NCBI GenBank assembly: GCA_004555145.1
Contig: SFJB01000049.1
Location: 1 to 11,442 of the forward strand
Length of the DNA stretch: 11,442 bases
Direction: 5' to 3'
DNA from: Bacteroidales bacterium
GTDB taxonomy: Bacteria; Bacteroidota; Bacteroidia; Bacteroidales; UBA932
The notes below the pieces were generated by a model. The model ran no database searches and was not told the origin of the DNA. It saw only the letters and a list, made by a program, of their open reading frames with translations. The position numbers and the translations under genes were made by a program. Below, piece after piece: positions 1 through 11,442 of this stretch. Each line of letters starts with the position of its first letter. Positions within the stretch are counted from its first letter, which is position 1.

Positions 1-1
1 C

Positions 2-1321
2 GTAGTGGAGGAAAAGACGGGAACCGAATATATCTACGATCTCGAGGCTTTGCCTGAGATGCACCTCAGCTTCAGGCTTGACGAGTGGAACAGCCTGCTG
101 AAAAAATTTGACGTCAACCCGAATACCGACGACCAGGTGAAGTGCGACGTGCGTTTCATCAAGGGGGAAGATGAGTTCAATATCAGCGATGCCGGCATAC
201 GTCTCAAAGGCAACACTTCCAGAAGGCGTCCCGAGGGCAGCAACGGCCAGATGCACGTCAAGGACAAGGCGGACTGGCACCACTGCCACTTCCAGCTCAA
301 TCTCCGCAAGTTCGTCAAGGATGACGAGCATAAAATCAAGGGCGTCAAGAAAATAGCCCTCAAGTGGTTCAAGGACGACCCTATGTATGTGAGGGAGCTG
401 TACTGCTACGACCTCTTCCGCAGGGCCGGAGTCTGGACTGCTTCGAATTCATCCTACTGCCGCCTCTTCATCCACGTCGAAGGGGATGCCGAGGAAGCAT
501 ACTACGGAATCTATGACATGATAGAGCCTGTAGATGACGACTACCTCAAGGATCGCAAGGACAAGTACGAGGATGCAAAAGGCAATCTGTGGAAATGCCG
601 TTACGGAGCCACCCTCAACGACACCAACGCCGACATAGGCGCAGACCTTGAAGACGGCGTGGAGCACACCTATGAACTCAAGACCAACACCGACGAGCTA
701 GGTGCCGCCAAGGCCCAGCTCCAGGATTTCATCACCAACATACGCAAGCGTTCGGGCAATGACTTCAAGACCTGGTTTGCAGAGCACTGCGACGTGGACC
801 TGCTGCTTCTGACTTATGCCGTAAATGTGGCCTGCGGTATGTGGGACGACTATTGGAACAACTGCAACAATTACTACATCTACTTCAACTCCACCGCCAC
901 GGACTCGTATAAGTTCTATTTCATACCTTACGACTACGACAACACCCTGGGTACCAGCCTGCAGTGCGGGGCGTTGAGCGATTCCGCCCGCCAAGACCCT
1001 TTCAAATGGGGTGACTCCGGAAAGAACCCTCTGATTTACAAGGTTTTGCAAATACCCGAGTACAAGGAAATATACCGCCAGCACCTCCTGAATCTGTGCG
1101 ACGCTTCCTCAGAGCTCTTCTACTACGACTCAAGCATTGCCAGGATAAGGGAGTGGCATAAGCTGATTTCCCCTTACATTGACAACGACACCGGCGAGGA
1201 CTGCGTCATCGAGGACAAACCGGCATCCTGGGGCAACCACTCCGAGTACAGGCTTCTGAACCCAGGCTCCAACAATTACTTCCAGGTCAGGACATCAAGC
1301 ATAAAATCATACTGCAAATAA
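2..1321 (+). CDS. CotH kinase family protein, C-terminal part (5' end outside window)
   Basis: The reading frame is open to the left edge, so the gene is truncated; the GTG at position 5 is probably an internal valine, since no signal sequence follows it. About 439 residues are visible. Counting the GTG codon as residue 1, the family marks are the strand RLKGNTSRR at 66-74, which places the conserved lysine (K68), and the YDYDNTLG metal-binding aspartate motif at 309-316. The CotH family has an atypical protein-kinase fold; spore-coat CotH of Bacillus phosphorylates coat proteins. Bacteroidota homologues are usually exported and often joined to Ig-like or carbohydrate-binding domains, which here could lie off the edge. 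The stop is 1 nt before the start of the GH13 fusion gene, so it sits in the starch operon. Substrate and role are unknown. Family assignment is firm; function is inference. Confidence 0.87.
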   Translation, partial: VVEEKTGTEYIYDLEALPEMHLSFRLDEWNSLLKKFDVNPNTDDQVKCDVRFIKGEDEFNISDAGIRLKGNTSRRRPEGSNGQMHVKDKADWHHCHFQLNLRKFVKDDEHKIKGVKKIALKWFKDDPMYVRELYCYDLFRRAGVWTASNSSYCRLFIHVEGDAEEAYYGIYDMIEPVDDDYLKDRKDKYEDAKGNLWKCRYGATLNDTNADIGADLEDGVEHTYELKTNTDELGAAKAQLQDFITNIRKRSGNDFKTWFAEHCDVDLLLLTYAVNVACGMWDDYWNNCNNYYIYFNSTATDSYKFYFIPYDYDNTLGTSLQCGALSDSARQDPFKWGDSGKNPLIYKVLQIPEYKEIYRQHLLNLCDASSELFYYDSSIARIREWHKLISPYIDNDTGEDCVIEDKPASWGNHSEYRLLNPGSNNYFQVRTSSIKSYCK

Positions 1322-1322
1322 A

Positions 1323-8343
<7,021 letters not shown>

Positions 8344-8360
8344 TTTTTTCCGTCGTGCTT

Positions 8361-8393
8361 GACAATAAAGAGGGTGGCCTTGCGGTCACCCTC
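8361..8393 (-). terminator. Hairpin at convergent strand switch, possible terminator
   Basis: Arms 8370-8379 (GAGGGTGGCC) and 8384-8393 form a 10-bp stem with one G-T wobble and a TTGC loop. On the minus strand it is followed by TTTATTGTC, a modest U tract, so it could end leftward transcription from the kdgK remnant. On the plus strand the following bases are not T-rich, but the hairpin lies 27 nt after the malQ stop and may also help end the starch operon. Confidence 0.6.
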
Positions 8394-8407
8394 AACTTGT
8401 ATGGAGT

Positions 8408-8776
8408 TTAGATTTCAATAGGCTTGTACTTAGGCACGAGGCTGAGCACTTCCACCTCACTTACAAGGTTGAAATCCTCGTTAATTGTGTGCTTGAGCGC
8501 TGAAGCGGCAACCGCGAATTCAAGGGCTGAAGCCTGATCCCCGGGATACTTGAGCATGCCGTGAATGAGTCCGCCCTGGTAAAACTCCTTGCCGTCATAT
8601 CCGGCTGCATCCGTATTGCCTCCTTCCACGCCGGCGTCCGGCTTGAATCCCAGGCAGAGTTCCGCATCCTCTTCGTTGCCTATGCATACGTCCACATATT
8701 TCATCAGCGGGTGAAAAACAGTTTGACAGTTCCTCAAGGCAGCCTTTTCGTAACTGAACGGCTCTTGTGTCCTAGA
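8408..8776 (-). pseudogene. kdgK: 2-dehydro-3-deoxygluconokinase (KdgK, PfkB family) remnant with deletions
   Basis: The minus-strand frame carries clear KdgK pieces: SYEKAAL, then HPLMKYVDVCIGNEEDAELCLGF, GNTDAAGY, DGKEFY, GGLIHGMLKY and ALEFAVAASALKHTI followed by FNLVS. Complete KdgK proteins are about 340 aa. Roughly the first half is missing, and two further segments are gone: about 35 residues between GNTDAAGY and DGKEFY, and about 20 between DGKEFY and GGLIHGM. The second gap removes the catalytic GGGDS region, so it cannot be an active kinase. The last dozen residues (ending PKYKPIEI) do not look like a KdgK tail. The only start in frame is a TTG at 8737; homology continues upstream to about 8770, where the frame soon hits a stop (8780-8782). 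The pieces stay in one frame without a stop. KdgK normally makes KDPG in uronate breakdown. Identification of the source family is strong; boundaries are approximate. Confidence 0.8.
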
Positions 8777-9020
8777 AATTCACTCCGAACCCGAAGTACA
8801 GGTAGTTCTCCCTTTCCATCAGCCTCTCGGCCCCGCTCCTGAGACGCAGTGAGGATAGGAGATAACCCATCTTGACCGTGAAGGAGCCGAAGTCCACTCC
8901 CACGGCAGGTGAGATTCCCGTGCTGTACGCGTTAATCCCGCTGTCGCTGTATTCGAAGGCGCCGCCGACATTTACGCTCACGCCCATCAGCGCAATCGTG
9001 AGAATAAAAATTTTCTTCAT
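8772..9020 (-). CDS. Short outer-membrane beta-barrel protein, probably an internally deleted remnant
   Basis: This 82-aa ORF begins with a signal-like N terminus (MKK followed by a hydrophobic run to about residue 17). It continues with alternating beta-strand-like segments and ends in YLYFGFGVNF; a terminal aromatic residue, usually Phe, is typical of outer-membrane beta-barrels recognised by the BAM complex. About 60 mature residues allow at most four strands, whereas usual barrels of this kind have eight or more. The signal region runs directly into what looks like a late barrel strand (VNVGGAFEY), which suggests loss of the middle of a once longer gene. ATG at 9020 is well placed behind a good Bacteroidota promoter (9043-9074). 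Its stop codon (8772-8774) lies at the edge of the kdgK remnant. It could be a short expressed protein, but a decayed gene is more likely. The specific family is not identified. Confidence 0.6.
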   Translation of the reverse strand: MKKIFILTIALMGVSVNVGGAFEYSDSGINAYSTGISPAVGVDFGSFTVKMGYLLSSLRLRSGAERLMERENYLYFGFGVNF

Positions 9021-9042
9021 ACAGCTTAATGATTATTGCGCA

Positions 9043-9074
9043 CAAATTTATACAATGCCTGTCAATATTGCAAT
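9043..9074 (-). promoter_or_regulatory. Bacteroidota-type promoter upstream of the short barrel ORF
   Basis: On the minus strand TAAATTTG (plus 9043-9050) matches the -7 consensus TAnnTTTG exactly. ATTG (plus 9071-9074) lies 20 nt upstream as a 3-of-4 match to the -33 TTTG. Transcription would begin around 9036-9038, giving a leader of about 17 nt before the ATG at 9020. It lies just downstream of the ompA-like gene's terminator, which fits a separate transcription unit. Confidence 0.65.
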
Positions 9075-9090
9075 CGGCAGCCAGGACTAT

Positions 9091-9121
9091 AAAAAAATCC
9101 CGGGACGCGGAGGCCCCGGGA
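9091..9121 (-). terminator. Intrinsic terminator of the OmpA-family lipoprotein gene
   Basis: A perfect 7-bp stem, TCCCGGG (9098-9104) with CCCGGGA (9115-9121), encloses a 10-nt loop. Read on the minus strand it is followed at once by seven T (plus 9091-9097). It begins 24 nt after the stop codon of the gene. This is a textbook Rho-independent terminator. Confidence 0.9.
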
Positions 9122-9144
9122 AATATCGGATTACAAGGGAATCT

Positions 9145-9846
9145 CTATTTCAGAGTGCCGTTCTCGGCTGCCTTGATCATATTCTCGTTAGCTGAGACGT
9201 AGACCTCGACGCGACGGTTCTTGGCGCGGCCTTCTGCGGTGGAATTGTCAGCCACAGGCTCGTTGAAAGACTTTCCGGCGGTGGTCATGCGGGAGGCGCT
9301 GATGCCGTTGGTCTGGAGATAGCTGGCGACTGCGCTGGCCCTCTGGTTGGAGATACGCTCGTTCACAGAGGCGCTGCCGGTGTTGTCGGTGTGGCCGAAG
9401 ATGGTGATGTCCGTGTCAGGAAGATCCTTCATCTGGCTAGCAAAGTCCTTGAGCTCAGACTTGGAAGCATCAGAGAGGGTAGTACCGTTGGTAGGGAAAA
9501 GAATACCGTCGGCAAAGGTCACTTTGATGGCCTGGAGGCCGTTGGCGTCGGTAATGGTCTCAACCTGGGCGTTTTCGAGCTCCTGGGCGAGTACAGCAGC
9601 CTTTTCGTCCATCTTCTTTCCGATGACTGCTCCGGTACCTGCGCCAATAGCCGCGCCTATGGCGGATCCTATGGCTGCACCCTTGCCGTTGCCGATGAGG
9701 GCGCCTATGCCTGCTCCCACGGCAGCTCCGGCTCCGGTGCCTATGAGGGCATCCTTTTCAGCATTGGAGAGATTTGCAAGAACTCCGCACCCTGTCGGAG
9801 TGAGCACAACAATTGCACTTGCGAGAATGATAAAAAACTTTTTCAT
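9145..9846 (-). CDS. OmpA-family lipoprotein with glycine zipper (YiaD-like)
   Basis: A 233-aa lipoprotein that likely anchors the outer membrane to peptidoglycan. From the ATG at 9846 (MKKFF): signal peptide with lipobox PTGC (Cys20), then a glycine-zipper segment (about 34-78, repeated GxGxxxG and AAIG units), a short linker and an OmpA_C domain (about 109-218). The domain begins FADGILF and has the peptidoglycan-contact residues D154 in GHTDNTG and R169 in NQRASAV, spaced 15 apart as in E. coli OmpA D271/R286, plus NRRVEVYV. A TTG two codons further upstream is possible, but the ATG is preferred because MKK is the usual lipoprotein start and spacing to the promoter is suitable. The gene is its own unit, with a promoter at 9868-9899 and a terminator at 9091-9121. 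The architecture is complete and ordinary. Glycine zippers of this kind insert in or pack along membranes. Confidence 0.94.
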   Translation of the reverse strand: MKKFFIILASAIVVLTPTGCGVLANLSNAEKDALIGTGAGAAVGAGIGALIGNGKGAAIGSAIGAAIGAGTGAVIGKKMDEKAAVLAQELENAQVETITDANGLQAIKVTFADGILFPTNGTTLSDASKSELKDFASQMKDLPDTDITIFGHTDNTGSASVNERISNQRASAVASYLQTNGISASRMTTAGKSFNEPVADNSTAEGRAKNRRVEVYVSANENMIKAAENGTLK

Positions 9847-9867
9847 ATTCAATACTTATTTTGGCGG

Positions 9868-9899
9868 CGAATATATCAATAATCCCGCAAATTTGCAAA
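9868..9899 (-). promoter_or_regulatory. Bacteroidota-type promoter for the OmpA-family lipoprotein
   Basis: On the minus strand TATATTCG (plus 9868-9875) fits the -7 consensus TAnnTTTG with one mismatch, and TTTG (plus 9896-9899) lies exactly 20 nt upstream as a perfect -33 element. The leader before the ATG at 9846 would be about 15 nt. The whole element fits in the 76-nt gap after the histidine kinase stop. A 10-bp palindrome (GCAAATTTGC, 9887-9896) touches the -33 box. Confidence 0.7.
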
Positions 9900-9922
9900 G
9901 AGGACATCAGGAGAGGAAGCAT

Positions 9923-11131
9923 CTAGCGGAAAATGAGGGAAAAGACAGTCTCCCGGCTGTCACTGCGCAAAAGGCGCATATTGCCGCCGTGCATACGCAT
10001 AATCTGACGGGAAAGACTCAGACCTATGCCCGTACCGTCGCTTTTGGTGGTAAAGAAAGGCACGAAGATCTGCTCCTGGCTCTCGGGGCTTATCGCCGCC
10101 CCGTCATTGCCCACGTTGATGACCACACTGTCGTCTGCACTCAGGTCTGCGCTCAGGCGTATATGTTTCGCCCCCGCCTGCACGGCATTCCGAATAAGGT
10201 TCACCAGTATCTGCGAGATCTGGCTCTCGTCGGCGTAGAGCAGTATGTCATCCTGCTTCTCTTCGAAGGCGGCCGTGGCCCCGGCGCTGCGCAACTGGGA
10301 TTCGGTGAGTTCCAGCACGGAAGCCGCAAGGTCGCGGACATAAAAAGCCTTTTTTACCGGCGTGGCGACTCTGGTGAGGTTGCGGTACGACTCCACGAAC
10401 TTTATGAGGTTGCGCGAAGATGCCGCAATGGTCCTGAGTCCTTTGTTGAGCTCGTCCCCTTCCACCTGCTGCAGTGCCTCGCTCAGCGAAGCGATAGGGG
10501 TAACGGTATTCATGATCTCGTGGGTGAGCACGCGTATGAGTCTGTGCCAGGACTCGCTCTCCGTCTGCTCTATGGCGGAGCTGATGTCGTTGAAGGCATT
10601 GATTTTCACATCTTTGCCACGTATATGGGCAGATGATGAGGAAATGGAAATGTTCTTCTTGAAGCTTTCGTTATAGAAGCTGGCCTTGCTTTCACCATCC
10701 TCTGCCGCAGCAAGGAAGGCCTCGCCCAAGCCCCTGTCGATGACAGACAGCTGGCGCATGGATGTGAGCGAAGACAGCCCGAGCAGTTCCCGCGCCTTGC
10801 GGTTGGAATACACCACGCGCCCGTTTTTCTCCTCGAACACCAATATGCCGGTCTGCACCTGGTCGAGCATCTGGGCATACCAGGCCTCGGCTTCGCGAAT
10901 CTCCCGGGTCTCCTTGTCGAACAGGGCCTTGAGACGGTTCAAGGTGCGGTTGATGCCCCGGTCCAGCATCTTACCGCGCCCGAAACGGAAGTTGCTCTCA
11001 CCGTCTTCCAGGGCATCGAGCATATAGTTGATCTTGCGCTTGATTTGCCTGGTCTGGACCAGGTAGCACAGCAGAGTCGTGACCAGCACGGCCGCGGCTA
11101 CAATCAGTGCCACTGTGGTCCAGGCAATCAT
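9923..11131 (-). CDS. Membrane-anchored sensor histidine kinase, NtrY/NtrB-like, with PAS domain
   Basis: This 402-aa kinase should autophosphorylate and pass phosphate to the sigma-54 regulator encoded just before it. Domains in order: one N-terminal transmembrane helix (about 4-25), a basic and then helical linker (28-85), a PAS-like domain (about 86-185, with GILVFEEKNGRVVYSN), a dimerisation/phosphoacceptor helix with H204 in LTHEIMNTVTPI, and an HATPase_c domain with N box N315 (NLIRNAVQAG), G1 GNDG (341-344), F box FVPFFTTK (356-363) and G2 GTGIGL (366-371). The HEIMN-type H box and the short body without a periplasmic loop suggest sensing of a cytoplasmic signal by PAS; the ligand cannot be predicted. 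Its ATG overlaps the regulator stop by 4 nt. No clear terminator is seen between its stop and the ompA-like promoter. All catalytic boxes are present. Confidence 0.93.
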   Translation of the reverse strand: MIAWTTVALIVAAAVLVTTLLCYLVQTRQIKRKINYMLDALEDGESNFRFGRGKMLDRGINRTLNRLKALFDKETREIREAEAWYAQMLDQVQTGILVFEEKNGRVVYSNRKARELLGLSSLTSMRQLSVIDRGLGEAFLAAAEDGESKASFYNESFKKNISISSSSAHIRGKDVKINAFNDISSAIEQTESESWHRLIRVLTHEIMNTVTPIASLSEALQQVEGDELNKGLRTIAASSRNLIKFVESYRNLTRVATPVKKAFYVRDLAASVLELTESQLRSAGATAAFEEKQDDILLYADESQISQILVNLIRNAVQAGAKHIRLSADLSADDSVVINVGNDGAAISPESQEQIFVPFFTTKSDGTGIGLSLSRQIMRMHGGNMRLLRSDSRETVFSLIFR

Positions 11132-11442
11132 ATGCCGTATTTCTTGAGTTTGTTATACAGGGTGGGGCGGCTGATGTCCAGAGACTTGGCCACAAGGGAA
11201 AGATTGCCGGAGTACTTCTCCATCGCCGCGCGTATCGCCTTTTCTTCCGCCGCTTCCAAAGTCTCCCCTCCACTCACCTGGCTTGCCGGCGCACGGGACG
11301 GTGTCAAGCCGAGGTCCTCGGGCCGCAAAGTCCTGCCTTCGCAGAGTATGACCGCCTTCTCCACACAATTCTGCAACTCGCGCACGTTGCCGTTCCACGG
11401 GTAGGAGCGCATCTGGGCGGCAGCCTCGGCGCTGATGTTTTC
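11128..11442 (-). CDS. NtrC-family sigma-54-dependent response regulator, C-terminal part (5' end outside window)
   Basis: Only the last 104 residues are visible; the frame is open to the right edge. Residues 1-35 (counted from the edge) are the end of the AAA+ sigma-54 activator domain, with the sensor II signature YPWNGNVRELQN at 14-25, whose arginine helps sense nucleotide. A variable linker (about 36-60) follows. The C terminus (62-104) is a Fis-type helix-turn-helix with recognition helix near SRPTLYNKLKK. Such proteins bind enhancer-like sites and open sigma-54 promoters. The receiver domain presumably lies off the edge; its presence is inferred from the coupled kinase gene. The stop overlaps the kinase start by 4 nt (ATGA), so the two form one operon, regulator first. 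Which genes it controls cannot be told from this window. Confidence 0.93.
   Translation of the reverse strand, partial: ENISAEAAAQMRSYPWNGNVRELQNCVEKAVILCEGRTLRPEDLGLTPSRAPASQVSGGETLEAAEEKAIRAAMEKYSGNLSLVAKSLDISRPTLYNKLKKYGI

Noticed and set aside
5..7. GTG at position 5 as the true start of the CotH-family gene
   Set aside because: The frame is open to the window edge, no signal peptide or ribosome site is visible, and an exported protein of this family needs more sequence upstream.
9600..9760. Possible tandem DNA repeat
   Set aside because: The repetition comes from codons for the glycine zipper (AIG/GAG units) and is not a regular tandem array.
9850..9852. TTG start for the OmpA-family lipoprotein, two codons before the ATG
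   Set aside because: The ATG at 9846 gives the typical MKK lipoprotein start and a sensible leader; the TTG only adds Met-Asn.
9347..10636. Long plus-strand open frame (429 codons) across the ompA-like gene and the kinase gene
   Set aside because: It lies antisense to two well-supported genes. Its first part is an Ala/Pro/Met-rich shadow of the glycine-zipper repeats, and no known domain is seen.

Overview
The window looks like chromosomal DNA of a fairly GC-rich member of the Bacteroidales (Bacteroidota), probably gut-associated. The gene content supports this: a SusB-type GH97 enzyme, a MalQ of the large CBM20-bearing type, GH13 lipoproteins and a KdgK sugar-kinase remnant. Two minus-strand promoters fit the Bacteroidota pattern (TTTG, about 20 nt, TAnnTTTG), and ribosome binding sites are weak. 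A closer placement (for example Alistipes-like or Cryptobacteroides-like) is only a guess from base composition.

Bases 2-8343 (+ strand) form a tightly packed starch/maltodextrin operon cut by the left edge. It holds the C-terminal part of a CotH-kinase-family protein, a 991-aa lipoprotein fusing two GH13 enzymes, a GH97 alpha-glucosidase lipoprotein (SusB type), and a compact cytoplasmic 4-alpha-glucanotransferase (MalQ). Junctions are 1 nt apart, 4 nt overlapping and 10 nt overlapping, so translational coupling is likely. The expected flow is cleavage of alpha-glucans by the two GH13 domains, release of glucose by GH97, and disproportionation of imported maltodextrins by MalQ. No SusC, SusD or regulator is visible; they may lie to the left.

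Bases 8344-9144 are a decayed patch, transcribed leftward. A hairpin at 8370-8393 lies where the strands converge. It is followed by a KdgK remnant lacking its N-terminal half and its catalytic GxGD region, then an 82-aa outer-membrane beta-barrel fragment that still has a promoter, a start codon, a signal-like N terminus and a C-terminal Phe.

Bases 9091-9899 hold a complete stand-alone unit on the minus strand: promoter, OmpA-family lipoprotein with a glycine zipper, and a strong intrinsic terminator. Bases 9923-11442 (minus) hold an NtrY/NtrB-like histidine kinase preceded by, and overlapping by 4 nt, the end of an NtrC-type sigma-54 response regulator that runs off the right edge.

The points most worth a second look are the double-GH13 fusion, the CotH-like kinase coupled to starch enzymes, the compact MalQ, and the kinase remnant with repeated in-frame deletions. 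I saw no CRISPR array, tRNA, rRNA, insertion sequence or defence system.
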